DNA of 64,000 nt. It comes from Cynocephalus volans (lineage: Eukaryota; Chordata; Mammalia; Dermoptera; Cynocephalidae). The position numbers were made by a program, and so were the translations under genes. Positions within the stretch are counted from its first letter, which is position 1. Every line of letters begins with the position of its first letter. A model generated the notes under the pieces. The model searched no databases and was not told the origin of the DNA. It saw nothing but the letters and a program-made list of their open reading frames with translations. The DNA lies in assembly GCF_027409185.1 (NCBI RefSeq), contig NC_084467.1, positions 14,808,501-14,872,500 on the forward strand. Direction: 5' to 3'. Below, piece after piece: positions 40,217 to 59,000 of the stretch.

Positions 40217-40802
40217 TGTAAGACCCGTGCACCATGCACAAATCCCACTGACCAGGGCGGCTCACTTCACAAAGACCATGAGACTGAGACCGATGCAATC
40301 AAGCAAGAGGGACTTTATTCCAGCATGCTGGGGTCACTTAGTCTCCTGGACAGAAGCGACCCCGAGCTTACAATACAAGCACGTTTTATACAGTTTCTCT
40401 GGACAGACCCTTGTGACAGGATGAGTTGTTGGTTATCTGTGGCACCTTTAGATCTATGGGTAGACTTTAGCAGGCTGGTACCCTGATAGATTTGTGGCGC
40501 CTTTAGATTTACAGGTGGGCTTTAGCAGGCTGGTACCTCGATAAGGAACAGTGCATTTCTCAATTGTTTATCTTCCCTGGGGCCTGGCCAGGTGGCCTTT
40601 AGATAAGGAACTAGTCAGTTCCTGGAACCGGGTGGGGGTCATTCCCTTCCTTGGAATGTTTAGTGTGCTCAGGCCTGACCTTTATATGGCCTCTTAGAAG
40701 CTGCTTTACTTAAAATGTTTTTAGCAAGCATTTGTTACAAAACTGCGTACATTAAAGCTATATTTTTCAACAATTCCACTACAATTTTCTACGTCCCCTA
40801 CA
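40217..40802 (-). mobile_element. Retroviral solo LTR (class I-like), fossil
   Basis: A 586-bp segment beginning TGTAAGACC and ending CCCCTACA, with 4-bp ATAT repeats on each side, as class I elements make. On the minus strand a polyA signal (near 40313) is followed by R/U5-like sequence (CTCTTGCTTGATTGCATCGG). It looks better preserved than the pol remnant, but the ATAT duplication is short enough to be chance. Confidence 0.65.
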
Positions 40803-41144
40803 ATATAACAAAATCCAGTATGATTTATAGAGCTGTTGAAACAAACACGAGAAAACTCTGGTTCAGTATTTATGAACTATCGAAAGGACAAGGACAAAAT
40901 GCCCTTCTATCTCAAATAAATCGGGTTTTGAATGGCAGCTTTTCAACGTAATAAAAGAGACACTCACACAAAACAAAGACAAAAAACTTCTCATTCTAAA
41001 ACACTTCTCTTTAGTCCAAATATACTTTGAGTAATCTTGTAGTAAGTTTCTGCTGCAACTGACAATGTTCAAAATCTCTCTCTCCTGGCTTAGTGTTCTA
41101 GGAAGTCAATAGCAACAGCGGTAGGAGCATTAAATAGTAGTTTC

Positions 41145-41315
41145 GGGCCGGCCCGTGGCTCACTCGGGAGAGTGTGGTGCTGATAACACCAAGGCCCCGG
41201 GTTCGGATCCCATATACGGATGGCTGGTTCGCTCACTGGCTGAGTGTGGTGCTGACAACACCAAGTCAAGGGTTAAGATCCCCTTACCGGTCATCGTTAA
41301 AAAAATTTTTTTTAA
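41145..41315 (+). repeat. tRNA-Ile dimer SINE
   Basis: Dimer flanked by AAATAGTAGTTTC at 41132-41144 and 41316-41328. Confidence 0.93.
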
Positions 41316-42337
41316 AAATAGTAGTTTCACGGCTACTTCCAGATTCTGTAAATTCCCAGTGCTATTGCCATGTAAGTAAACACTGAGGCTGCAAGATAAT
41401 GAATTGTCTCAAGTTTGTTAGACTCCATTAGTGTTAATTTACTTTATCTTATTTTTTGGATGTTTAAAAATAATGCTTTTTAATATTTCAAATACTTTAA
41501 AAAAAAACTCATCAAAAATGTATCACCTTAACAGTACTTCGTACATGTGGAATTTCATACCTAAATTTAATAATACTATTTTGCTTTATTTATGGCTACT
41601 TACAAAGAAGACTTAGACAGTGATAATGTCCAGTCATCGGAGTCTTTTTCTTTGGGAGAGCCTATTGGGACTAGGCAGATGAACTATTTCATGCAAATGA
41701 GATAGTTAAAGCAATACATGGTAATGTGAATTATAAGTGTTTTTGTTTAATGGAAATAAAACTTAAAGGATTTCCATATCTATTCCCACTGTGGTTTTGG
41801 AAGCTTTAATATCCTATTCAGAGGTTAAAGAGTTTGAATAGCTCACAAAATCCTGTAAAAATGACAACTGGCTGCCCTTTAATAAATAAAGTCATTGTGA
41901 AGAATTACATTTACAGAGTGCAAAGTGAATACTCAGCATTTCAAATTCAATTTTGGAAGTACTAATAAGTACTGACCCATAGCAATATACACTAACTATC
42001 TTTTCAACTGTCCATCATTAGCAGCAATAAAGATTCAACAAAATTACCTTTATTCCCACGTCTCAAAACAATTCTGCAAATTCTTTGTGAAGTTTAACTA
42101 TACTCACAGACCTTAAATATTTACATTGTTTTCTATGTCATACTGAAAATAAATTCTCTACTTTTCTGGATATTCTTTACCAAGTCTTACTGAAATTCCT
42201 GGTATTATCTTCCCATACTACATAGTAGCACAACTGTCCTATGCCGTTCCACACGATAGCTCTGTAGAGGCCATCGGTGCTTTTAAGGAAGCAATTTCAG
42301 TGTCAATTCCATTACTGGTCTGTGAAATAACATTTTT

Positions 42338-42478
42338 TTTTTTTTTTTTGGTCTTTTTCGTGACCGGCACTCAGCCAGTGAATGCACCGGCCATTCCTAT
42401 ATAGGATCCGAACCCGCGGCGGGAGCGTCGCTGCGCTCCCAGCGCCACACTCTCCTGAGTGCGCCACGGGCTCGGCCC
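42338..42478 (-). repeat. GC-rich SINE (type B) in the CCDC90B pseudogene
   Basis: Flanked by TGAAATAACATTTTT at 42323-42337 and 42479-42493, a perfect 15-bp duplication. Confidence 0.94.
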
Positions 42479-42916
42479 TGAAATAACATTTTTGGTTTGG
42501 GTATCCTTTTTTGGTAAATTCTGTGGTGGCTTCCATAAGTTGCTTTTCTTCATCTGTAAACACATCTGTTACTCTGCTCCTTTCTAGGTTGATGTCCAGT
42601 TCATTATTTGCTCTGATTCGACTAGTTTCATGCATTAGTTGTTGCTTAGTTTGGTCTAATTCAATTTTCATTTTCTCATTCTCTGCTCTCAGATTTGCAA
42701 ATTCACCTTTCTCTAGGATCACCACATCTTCCTTGATGGAGTCCAAATGAGTCATTAGCTGTTGTACTGTTATATCCTGTTGAGCTTGAGTGACCATCTC
42801 CTTAGAGGTAGTATACAGGCTGACATTTGCTAAAGCGGTTAGTGCTCATGCAATTGTTTCTGCTTAAGCTTTGTCAGACCCATGAATTTCCAAGTCCTGA
42901 ACCAATGCATGGGTAT

Positions 42917-43417
42917 TGTGAAGGTTAATTTTAGGTGTCAACTTGGTTAGATGAAGGAATGCTGAGAAACCTGGTAAAGCTATCTTTTTAGGTGTGTCTG
43001 TGAGGGTGTTTCCAGCAGAAATTAGTATGAGAATTTGAGTGGACTGGGTGGGAAAGACCTACCCTCAATGTGGGTGGGAACCATCCAATCCACTGGGGGT
43101 CTGGAGAGAATAAAAGATAGAAGAGGTGAAGCTCTTAATTCACTGGAGCTGGGATACACTCTTTTCTTTCCTGTTGGTGGACATCAGAGCTCGAGGCTCT
43201 TCAGTTTTTGGGTTCCAGGACTTACACCAAGGACACCATCAGCTTCCCTGGTTTTGAGGCCTTTGAACTTGGACTGAGCCACGCTACTGGCATCCAGTTT
43301 GCAGACGGCCTATCCTGGGACTTTTCTTCATAGTCACGTGAGTTATTTTCCCTAATAAATCCCTCTCATATAATCGTAACATAACCCTATTGATTCTCTC
43401 TGGAGAACCCTAATACA
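42917..43417 (+). mobile_element. MLT2-like ERVL solo LTR, fossil
   Basis: Begins TGTGAAGGTTAATTTTAGGT and ends GAGAACCCTAATACA, with the internal words GGTGTGTCTGTGAGGGTGTT and AACCATCCAATCCACTGG typical of MLT2-type LTRs. The 5-bp duplication GGTAT at 42912-42916 and 43418-43422 fits ERVL. It is inserted in the CCDC90B pseudogene. Confidence 0.82.
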
Positions 43418-43654
43418 GGTATCAAAAGTTAATTTCCTTTGTTCTAAAGGAGTTATGGCCACTGGCCTCCTATCATATCCTTCCACGGTTGTGGTGGTCA
43501 AGAAGTCTCTCTGCAGGGCTGGTGAGAAACTCCCGCCGTGGGTTGAAAACCCAGAGGCACCCAATGCCTTCAGAATGCAGGAGCCACCAAGCGCAGCAAC
43601 TACTTGGGTCCTCAGAGTTTTCCGGTTGGTGGGAGGCTTGATCAAATAACTCTA

Positions 43655-44959
43655 AATGTACATATCAATTATGGAGTGCAATAAGGGAATGGCCATTGCA
43701 CTCCAGACAAAATACTCAAAAGCTCACATATAAATTTCAGTCTCAGGCTATAGGTACCAATTCATTTATCCACATTCATAGTAACATAACTTTACATGAG
43801 GGGAACCTCTGGGAAGAATCCATTCCCCCCGCAATCTTGTCATAAATGCAAGTTACTTTCTCAGGCTCTTTGTCTGTGTTTCTTCTTTTAAGGCAGGGTA
43901 TATTTCAGAGCAGAAGAACTATTATTCCATCAGGGTTAGCCAGTCAAAGAATCAAAGTAATTGCCAATTTGGAAGAACCAGATGTCCGGTTAATCAAATA
44001 TTAAGTACTGAACTTCCATTTCTCAAGAAAGTTAATAATAAATGTATGACTTATTCACAATGTTTGTCAATATTTACCATATATCATGGGGAATGTAATG
44101 ATATACTAGCCACATGAAAAGCAGAAAACTCAAACCTGAATTGGCATAAGCATCTTGAAATAATTGCTTATTTTTGAAGTAGAAGACTGTATCCAAAGAT
44201 TACGATTTAATTTGTACAATACAGAAGATCCATTTTCATATCACCATGGCACAAACTTTTGATCTAGATTAAATGACTGTTCTTCTGAATGAAATTTGCT
44301 CATTTTTCATTACAAGTTTTCTTATGCATATCAAAAGAGTAAAGCAGCAGTTGATGTGTACATATAAATAGAAATATTTAATAAACAGAAAATGATGTCT
44401 GTCAGATATTTCAAATAGATCAGCTAATTCCAATAAAAGTTATGCTTTTCTTCCAACCAATTCATGAAAGTGAAGTAAAGTTTTTGGAAGCTCATTTTGT
44501 CAAAGGGGAAGCATCATGACACCATGAATGCTATTTTGAATTCAGGTATAAAGTTCAGCATTGAAGACAGAAATTTGCTTTTGCAGTGGACATTACACTT
44601 ACAAATTATGTGGGGCACAGTGTCGGGTAAAAGTTGTCTAATTACACCAAAAATCTATGAAGCAGAAATGTACTTGCTCAAAGCAATTATGGAGCCTGAC
44701 ACTCATACCTTCCAGTTGCTTCTGAAATGTATTCAAAATGCAAATTTGAGACACTGGCGATGTTAACATCACAATCACTAGCACCAAGCAGGCCAGAATC
44801 GAAAGAGAGTAGGTCAGCCCAGAGGCCCTCCCTCCAGCTTTTAGCTTCAGTAGTTTCCTTTCTCATTAATTTCCACATACAAAAGATATACCAACTCATT
44901 GTCAAGTCTTTTATACACTACAAACCAGTGTCCTTAGCTTGAGGCTGATTAAATATGTT
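43655..44959. other. Intergenic sequence without recognised content
   Basis: No gene, SINE or named repeat recognised. It lies between the CCDC90B pseudogene and the start of the MRTO4 duplicate. Short open frames here resemble nothing I know. Confidence 0.45.
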
Positions 44960-45135
44960 TGAGGTTTTCCAGATCCAACTCTGTTCATTTGCCTTTTGAA
45001 GAAACACTGTATGTATGAAATGGCTGGATTCAAGTGACCATCAAATATGTGTGATGCACTATCTAGAAAGTTCTAACACGTGGGGCATGAAATAGCAGAG
45101 AATGCGTCCCTGATGGGAATACTCAGGACAGAGGG
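44960..45135 (+). pseudogene. Duplicated fragment of MRTO4 intron 7 end and exon 8
   Basis: The sequence from about 44985 follows MRTO4 exon 8 (20462 on). Matching words include the stretches encoding [13 protein letters not shown] and the run up to the AESxxE region. The preceding bases also resemble the pyrimidine tract of MRTO4 intron 7, so this is a genomic duplicate, not a retrocopy. The acceptor AG is lost, small indels are present and the match stops near 45130, where a MaLR LTR begins. The 3'UTR continues after the insertions, from about 47630. Confidence 0.8.
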
Positions 45136-45149
45136 TCTCCTGGAAGGTT

Positions 45150-45785
45150 TTGGGAATCATCCTCTCAACTTGTCCACTCCAGACTTGTACCGGTTTATTT
45201 TCCAAAGATGACCACCCTGTTCTCTCACATCCTCTTGACAACTAATTTGACATTCCTCCCATGACACAAGAGCGATGCTGCATTTGCGCAGCTGGTACAT
45301 AAAAGGCAATACCCCTACAAAAACTTACATCGAAAACAAGGCAATGCTGCTTCTGCCTGGTTTCCCTAGGCAGCCAGCTGCCACACTGTGATGTAGCCCA
45401 GGCCACATGGAGAGGCCACACGTGTTCCAGGTGACTACAACAACTAATATCCCAGCAGATCGTCAGCATCAACTGCCAAGGTGATGACTGAACAAGTCTT
45501 CAGGTGATTCTAGCCTCCAGCTTTTTTTTTTTTTTCCCCTAAAAGATGACCGGTAAGGGGATCTTAACCCTTCCTTGACTTGGTGTTGTCAGCACCACGC
45601 TCAGCCAGTGAACTAACCAGCCATCCCCATATGGGATCCGAACCCGTGGCCTTAGTGTTATCAGCATCGCACTCTCCAGAGTGAGCCACGGGCCAGCCCT
45701 AGCCTCCAGCTTTAAGGCCACCTCTGAGACACTGGGGAGCAGATGAGTCTTGCCCACAGAGCCCTGCTCAAACAGATTTGTGAGC
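45150..45785 (+). mobile_element. MLT1-like MaLR LTR fragment, fossil
   Basis: Contains MLT1-type words: CCACCCTGTTCTCTCACATC, CAGGTGATTCTAGCCTCCAG, and after the SINE GGGGAGCAGATGAGTCTTGC and CTGCTCAAACAGATTTGTGA. It separates the MRTO4 exon 8 duplicate from its 3'UTR and is split by a dimer SINE. Confidence 0.55.
45525..45699 (-). repeat. tRNA-Ile dimer SINE inside the MaLR LTR
   Basis: Reverse dimer with duplications TAGCCTCCAGCTTT at about 45511-45524 and 45700-45713. Confidence 0.93.
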
Positions 45786-47600
45786 TAAATGACTTTTTAA
45801 AGTTTTATTGAGACATAATTCACACACTGTACAATCAACCCACTTAAAATGTATAATTTGATGGTTTTTAGTGTATTCAGAATTTTACAACCACAATTTT
45901 AGACCATTTTCATCACTCTAAAAAGAAACCCTGTACCCATTAGCAGTCAATCTTCATTTCCTCCCAAACCCCTTCCAGCCCTAGACGACCACTAATCTAC
46001 TTTCTGTCTCTAACAGATTTGCCTATCCCAGACTTTTCACATAAATGGAACCATACAGCATGAGGCCTTTTGTGACTGGCTCCTTTCACTTAGCATAACG
46101 TTTTCAAGGTTCATCCACACTGAAGATGTTTCAGTACTTTACTCTTTTTTATTGATGGATCCTATCCATTGTATGTATGTACCACATTTTGTTTATCTGT
46201 TCATCAGTTGATTGACATGTGGGCTGCTCCCATTTTTCAGCCAGTATGAATAATACTGCTGTGAACATCCGTGTAAAAGATTTTGTGTGGACATACGTTT
46301 TCATTTCTATTGGGTGTACCCAAGGAACAGAATCACTGGGTCATATGGTAGGTCTATGTTTAATCTTTTGAGAAACTACCAGACTGTTTTCCAAAGGGAC
46401 TACGTCATTTCACATTCCCACCATCTCACATTCCCACATTCCCTTTATTCCCTGTATAAAGGTTCCAGTTTCTCCAAGTCCCCAACTCTTGTTAATGTCT
46501 GCTCATTATCACTACAGCCATCTAGCAGTTGTTGTTTTTTTTTGTTTTTTGTCTTTTTCGTGACCGGCACTCAGCCAGTGAGTGCACCGGCCATTCCTAC
46601 ATAGGATCTGAACCCGCGGCGGCGGCGGGAGCGTCGCCGCGCTCCCAGCGCCGCACTCTCCCGAGTGCGCCATGGGCTCGGCCCTCTAGCAGTTGTGAAG
46701 TGGTATCTCATGGTGGTTTTAATTTGCTTTTCCTTGATGACTAATGAAGTTGAGCAGCTTTTCATGTGCTTATTGGCCATTTCTATATCTTCTTTGGAGG
46801 GTCTATTCAAATCCTTTGCCCATCGTTTCATTGGGTTTCCTATCTTTTGCTATTGAGTTGTAAGAATCCTTTATTCTAGATAAAAGTTCCTTAACACATA
46901 AGTGATTTGCAAACTTTTTTTCCCATTCTGTGGGTTGCCTTTTCACTTTCTTGATGGTGTACAGTTTTTGATTTTGATGTCTAATTTATGTACTTTTTTG
47001 CTGTTGCTTGTGCTTTTGGTGTCATATCTAACAAACCATTGCCTAATCCAAGGTCATGATTTACTCCTATTATCTTAGCTTCTAAGAGTTTTATAGTTTC
47101 AGCTATTACATTTAGGCCTATGATCCATTTTGAGTTAGTTTTTTGTGCATGATGTGAGGAAGAGGTCCACCTTCATTCTTTTGCATGAGGACATCCAGTT
47201 GTCCTAGCACCACTGGTTGAAGACTGTTCTGTTCCATACTGAATTGTTTGGGCACTTATCTCTAAAATCAACTGACAGTACATGTAAGGACTTATTTCTG
47301 GACTCTCAATTCTACTCCTTTGATCCATTTGTCCTTCCTTATGCCAGTATTACACTGTCTTTATTGATGTAGCTTTGTAGTAAGTTTTGAAATCAGGAAG
47401 TGTGAGTTCTCCACTGCTGTTCTTTTACAAGATTGTTTTGGCTATTCTGGGTCCCTTCAATTTCCACGTGAATTTTAGGATCAGTTTGTCAATTTCTGTA
47501 AATAAGAAAAAGCCAGCAGGGATTTTGATAGGGATTGCAGTGAATCTTTAGATCAATTTGGGTGATTTTGTCATTTTAAGCAACTCAACTTTGGAGTGGT
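45786..47600 (-). mobile_element. L1 3' half in reverse orientation, old
   Basis: Reverse L1M-type 3' sequence: TTTTATTGAGACATAATTCA, ACCCATTAGCAGTCAATCTT, TTTTCATGTGCTTATTGGCC, ATCCAGTTGTCCTAGCACCA. It is broken and lies inside the MRTO4-AKR7 duplicate. Confidence 0.85.
46533..46684 (-). repeat. GC-rich SINE (type B) inside L1
   Basis: Flanked by TCTAGCAGTTGT at 46521-46532 and 46685-46696. Carries an expanded (GGC)n in the B-box region (CGGCGGCGGCGGG). Confidence 0.93.
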
Positions 47601-47629
47601 TTGTTGTACAATAACTAACACACCACCCC

Positions 47630-48345
47630 ACTTGGGGGAGTGTTCATTTTGTTATCGACAAAGACAAAGGAGGGTGGTTGCTTTCTATGAAGAGTAAAAG
47701 TTTGTCCGCAGGGCATCTCCCTCCAGACACCAAGACTTGTCTTAGAACAGTCTGCTGGACCAGTGGCTCTGTCTGGATTTCCTAGCTGAGCCCTTCCACC
47801 ACTTCAGAGATGCTCCAAGTGCTGGTAGCTGAGGGCCCCCTCCCCCCACAACCCCCCTTCACCCCCACCCCACGCAGGGCTACAAAGATTTTGCTTCCCA
47901 GGGAATGGTATTTCACCAGACCTGGGGTTTTTCTCTCCAGACCTGGAGTTTTTCTCTCCAGCCTGGGGGCCTCCTGTGTAGAGTAGGGATTTGCTGAGGG
48001 TAATGGGGACCCTGACTGCCTGCATCCCCACCAACAGAAGGCCCAGCGCCAAGGCCAAGAATCATATGATGACCAGACAGGAGGCTTCAGCTAAGACAAG
48101 AGTAACACCACTCCTGACAGGGAGAGAGTGTTAAAAATGCTCCACCATCCCGGGAGGTTTCATGCTTCTTCTTGGTGGTGACTCTAATGGTAGGTTTTGG
48201 CCCAAATTCTTCCATTTCTACATAGACAGTGAGGGAATTCTGAATGAGAGAAAAGTCTACATCAGGGGGTAAGATACTCTTTGTTTCTACCACGTGTGGA
48301 AGGGTGAGAACCACCTCCAGCCCCACTGTGGACAGGTCAGGCTAG
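47630..48345 (+). pseudogene. Duplicated MRTO4 3'UTR and downstream flank
   Basis: Continuation of the duplicate after the LTR and L1 insertions. The segment 47660-47735 tracks the MRTO4 3' end (20690-20770), including TTTCTATGAAGA and TTTGTC.GCAGGG, with the polyA signal changed to AGTAAA. Further blocks match 20985-21360 (for example TAGGGATTTGCTGAGG and GACAGGAGGCTTCAGC). A local 21-bp tandem duplication (agacctgg.gtttttctctcc) lies at about 47920-47961. Confidence 0.8.
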
Positions 48346-48551
48346 GATTCAGGACGAGGGACTGAGGACCCCTTGCCAGGGTGGTGTGCTCCTGAGACCC
48401 TCCCACCACCCTTGCCCGTCGAAGACCCCAGCTCAGGGCTCTGCCCCTTTGTCATAAGTCTCCAGGCAGGATGAGAAGGAAGACGCAAAAGCAAAGGAGA
48501 CGAGTCTGTGGGGTTCACTCCAGCCTGGGCTTCAGCCAGGCCAGCGCCTGC

Positions 48552-48557
48552 TTTATT
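48552..48557 (-). terminator. AKR7A2: AKR7A2 polyadenylation signal
   Basis: TTTATT on the plus strand reads AATAAA on the gene strand, about 206 bp past the stop codon. This spacing fits a short 3'UTR. Confidence 0.7.
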
Positions 48558-48762
48558 CAGACAGGAAATGCCCATGTAGGACACAGCCCCAGCCCTTCCA
48601 CACCATGAAGGCAACAGGGAGTGAAGCAGAAATCTAGAAAGACAGTGCACGGATTGAGACAATCAGGAGAGACGGTGCCAAGTGAGCATTAGGCAAGACG
48701 ACCAGGGTGAGAGGATAAACAAGGCGGCAAAAGAGCCTACAGCAGCCTGACCCACGTGGGAC

Positions 48763-55149
<6,387 letters not shown>

Positions 55150-55218
55150 CGCGCGATCAGCTGACCCTGGCGGGGGACGCAACACCGAAGCCGGGCGGTC
55201 GCGGCGGGACACGACCTG
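55150..55218 (+). other. SLC66A1: SLC66A1 noncoding exon 1 (5' end approximate)
   Basis: CpG-island sequence ending in a consensus donor, CCTG/GTGAGC, at 55218/55219. The downstream first coding exon starts with untranslated sequence behind a strong acceptor, so an upstream noncoding exon is needed and this donor fits. The transcription start is not visible and the left boundary is a guess. Confidence 0.5.
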
Positions 55219-55924
55219 GTGAGCCGGCTCGGGGACTGGGGGTCGGTACTCCTGGGGCTTTCTTGCCACGTCTTTCCAACAAACTCCTGCGGCCCCTGGA
55301 CCGTTCCGGGCTTCTGTCCCCTCCTTGTGGCACGAGATCCTGGGGCGAGGCCCCGGGCCGGGATTGAGTGGCCCTCGGGGGCCCTTATGACTGTCGTTCC
55401 CCCACCTCAAGGGTGCCCAGCACGGCCTCTCGGACCGGCCCTGTCAGGGGTTGGGGTCCGGGTCCCCTTTTCTCCTCCGGGTCCCGGCCGATGGGCTCCT
55501 GGGCTTCCGACGGCTTTGTTTTCCCCGGGGAGGGCCGGGCGAGGGGACCTCGCGGCGCTGGCTCCACGCTGCCCTGTCATTATCCCTCCAGACAGGCGGC
55601 CCGCGCCGGGTTGAGTCACCGGGAGGGAGTTTTGGCCGAAGACCTCGAGGCCTGAAGGGTGATGTCCCCAAGCCGGGACGCGCACCCTCCACGTTGTCCC
55701 AGGTCTGCCGGGAGGGGAGCCCAGATTGCCCCCTCCCGTGGCATACTTAGGGCAGGTTTCCAAGTGCGTGCACGGGGAGCGTGGTTTTGGAAGTATGAGG
55801 ACTGGCCGGGGCCACAGGTCTTGTTCATCCAACACTTACTGAGGACGACTGTGTGTCTGCGACGCTGAGGGGACGAAGAGGGGACAGAATAGCAGTTATC
55901 CCTGGATGTTGCTATTGAGAGTTC

Positions 55925-56060
55925 ACCCTGTGACAGGCACCACTGTGATGGCTTAGCCGGGATTATCTCGTTTGACTCTGCACTCAGCCTAGCAAGTGGG
56001 GACTTGGCATTATTCCCCCACTTTACAGATTAGCATGCTGAGGCTTGGTCACTTGCCCAG
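55925..56060 (-). repeat. MIR fragment in SLC66A1 intron 1
   Basis: GTGACAGGCACCACTGTGAT, CCCCACTTTACAGATTAGCA and GCTGAGGCTTGGTCACTTGC follow the reverse MIR consensus. Confidence 0.6.
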
Positions 56061-56099
56061 GAGTTCTAGACTAGTAGGCATCAGGCAGGTTAATTCCAC

Positions 56100-59000
56100 A
56101 GTGCTTTTCTCCTCAACCTGAGGCCATCTGAGCTCATGACTTTTTTTCTCCCTCTCTCCTTTTTTCTTTTTCTCTTTTTCCTCCCCCCTTTTCCTCCCTC
56201 CTGCTGTCTCACCCCCACCTCCACCCCTTCTCCCTACCTTTCTCTTTCTCAACATTTTCAGAACCTTTGCTGTGCAGCTGGTGTGTCTGGGCCCTGAGAA
56301 TAAGTGTACAACTAAGGTGAGGGAGGGGGGCGTGTTTAAAGAGCAGTGGCTGTTGAGGATTGTGATAAGCTTTCTTCAGGTGTGCAGGGAGGAGGTGGCA
56401 GGTCCTGTCCAGCTGGCTTGTCAGCCCTCTTTGAGAGAGCAATTTACAAGTGCATCTTAGTATTTCTTTACCAAGCCCTCAAGGGGGAGAAGGACACTCC
56501 TGGGGAAGAGACAGCTTGTGCAGAAGCCTGGTGGCCAGAAATGACTATTTGAAGACCAGGGGCAGGAGGCAGGAGATAAGGCGGGCGATGGGGGGGGCAG
56601 TTCTTGGAGTATTTGGGGGCCTTGCCTCAGCCTCAAGCAGTTTGGACTTGATCTTGTAGACACAGGTGGACACTTGATCTGCTTTGATGGGAGGCATCTC
56701 CCCGAGTCAGCCTGGGATCTGGGAGAGGAATTTGGCTGTGGCTGGAGCTTCCATCCTCCAGCCCAGCCTTTCTCAGTGTACACCGCTTGCACCAGAATTG
56801 TCGGGGGAGCTTCTCAAACCCAGAATCCCTGAGCCCCAGCCCAGATGTGCTGACCCTGAATTTTGAATATGCCCTTTCCAAAGGTGATTCCAGGTTCTTG
56901 CCATCCCTACAGATGAGGTCAAGCTTGTTGCAACCCTGGACACCCATTCACTCAGTGCTGTTTGAACCAGAGGTGGGTCAATGCCTGGCTTCTAGGTGAT
57001 GGACTCTATGCATGGTGGCCCTCAGAGGAGGGCCCCTTCAATTAAGAGCTCAGGGGTATCTCAGAGTGTCCTGGACTCCAGGCTGCATGTGGGCCCTTGA
57101 ATTCCATCCACCTGTGCCACCCCAGGGATCACCTGTCCCGGGTCAGGGGACCACACACCCAGTGACCTGGTCCTGGTTAACCAAGGAAGCTTCCTCAAGA
57201 CCCCTCCCCTCCATTGGTATGTGTTCACCTCATTTCCTCCCTAACCTGGTGAAAAGAGGGAGTCAGGTGGCCCCAGGTGGTTGAGATGGTGGACAGTCAC
57301 TCCACATATAAGTCAGGCACCGGCCTGAGCTTTATGTGCACTTACTCAGGACAACCACCCCAAGATGCGGGTGTCATTGGCCCCATTTTATAGACAGGCT
57401 CAGACAGGTTAACTCTCTTGCCCAAGGCCACTCAACCTCATCTGTAAAATGGGGACAGCATTGCCTGCCTTGCTGGGGAGTGTGAGGATGCCAATGTACA
57501 AACATGATGAACCGCAGTGGCATGTTCAGGTCTACACAAGGATGGTGGGGGATATGGTGCAGTTGCGGGGGGAGGGCCTGGGGAATAAAAGGACTTGCTT
57601 TTAAACGACTTTGATGCCGCAAAGGTTCTTACCTGGACTGTATGTTAATTTGGAGTGGCTTTGCAGGTGCCAGTGACAGGGCATCGGGTAATTCAGGTAA
57701 ACACTTCCAACATCAGCTGTGGTGGTGGTCGTCAAGATGTTTCATCAGGGTGGGCCACCAAGATACAGGAAGAGGCTTTCAGCACCCTGTGCTGGGTCCT
57801 GGAGATATCTCAGTGAGCTGGGTAGACAGTGACCTGGGGCACCTCTTCCCACGGCTAGTCACTAGGGCTGAGAGCCTACAGCTTCCTGAGAAAAGGAGCT
57901 GACTTGCTTCCTTTCCCTCCCCAATGCCCGTGGTTGCTGCGACCTCAGCAGTTTTGTGAGTCCAGCCAGGGAATTGCTTTATGAGGAGCCCAAGCCTCCT
58001 GACACAAGAGGGAACTAAGATGGCTGGAGAGAGCCCCCACCCAAGGGGAGGAAACCCCCTCTCGGCACAGTGAGAAAAGGGGAAGCCCACTTTCTGGCTC
58101 CATGAGAAGCAGGGCAGCTGTGCCAGACCACAGGAGGTTTCTGCTGTGCCCAGGGACAGAAGTACACGGGGCAGTGCGGCATGTGGCCATGAGCTGGGGG
58201 CTGGGACTTGGTCCTGGGATGGATTCCTGCACTTTCTGATTGGGTGGCCCTGGCAAATCACTTCCCAGCTCTGGTCTCAGGTTCCTCGTGGACAAATCGG
58301 TAGTCCCACCTCACAGAGTTGATATGAAGACAGCATACGTTAATGCTCAGCACAGAGCTGGCAAAGAGCTCAGTGGTCAGGGTTGTGGTCATCAGATGGC
58401 TCCATCCAGGCCCACTTTCTGTACCTTCTCTAGGCCTGTCACACAAGCAGTGACTGCTCTACTCACTGTCCAGGGTGTGGGCACCGGGAGGGGCCCTCCC
58501 TGGCTGCCCGTGAGTTGGCCACATTCTGGCTGGTCGGTGGGGGGATCGTGATCACCCACTTCTTCTCCACTCGCCTACCTGACCCATGTGCGGGCAGCCC
58601 CGCTTTAGATGAGGTAATGTACTTAATTAATGGGCCTGGACTCAGCAATTACCTTTGCAGAGTAATTTACAATAGCAAAACATTGGAAGCAACCTAAATA
58701 TTTGAGAGTTATAACAAAAGATGACATTGAGGCTTAGTTCTACAAACTCTATTTATGAACTCATTTCACCTGCACAGCAAATATGTGCAAACAGCAACTG
58801 TCGTCACCACCATTTTACAGATGAGAGAGCTCAGGCACAGGGAGGCAAAGTCACTTGCCCAGAGCTACAGCATTATGAGCATAAAGCTGGGATTTAAACG
58901 TACCTGTTCCTGACCACAGATCCAGCACTGTCCCTGCACGTGTTTGTTTTGATCTATGTACCTGGAGGCTGATTGCGTCCCTGTGGGTAGGACTATATCT

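Larger units (their letters stand above)
42180..43650 (-). pseudogene. CCDC90B: CCDC90B processed pseudogene, split by an ERVL LTR and a SINE
   Basis: Intronless copy of the mitochondrial coiled-coil protein CCDC90B. The N-terminal part at about 43450-43570 encodes a [13 protein letters not shown]-type stretch and [12 protein letters not shown]. The coiled-coil part at 42480-42800 encodes [31 protein letters not shown] and [20 protein letters not shown] in one open frame of about 100 codons. The LTR at 42917-43417 and type B SINE at 42338-42478 interrupt it. Sequence left of the SINE continues as IASLKA-type residues with lesions. The boundaries, especially the 3' end, are uncertain. Human sequence comparison is from memory. 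Confidence 0.85.

Noticed and set aside
44497-44766. 89-codon open frame near the MRTO4 duplicate
   Set aside because: No family resemblance, no splice context, and AT-rich sequence where such frames are common.
55156-55166. ATCAGCTGACC as a lysosomal CLEAR (TFEB) site for SLC66A1
   Set aside because: The core is CAGCTG, not CACGTG; too weak to claim.
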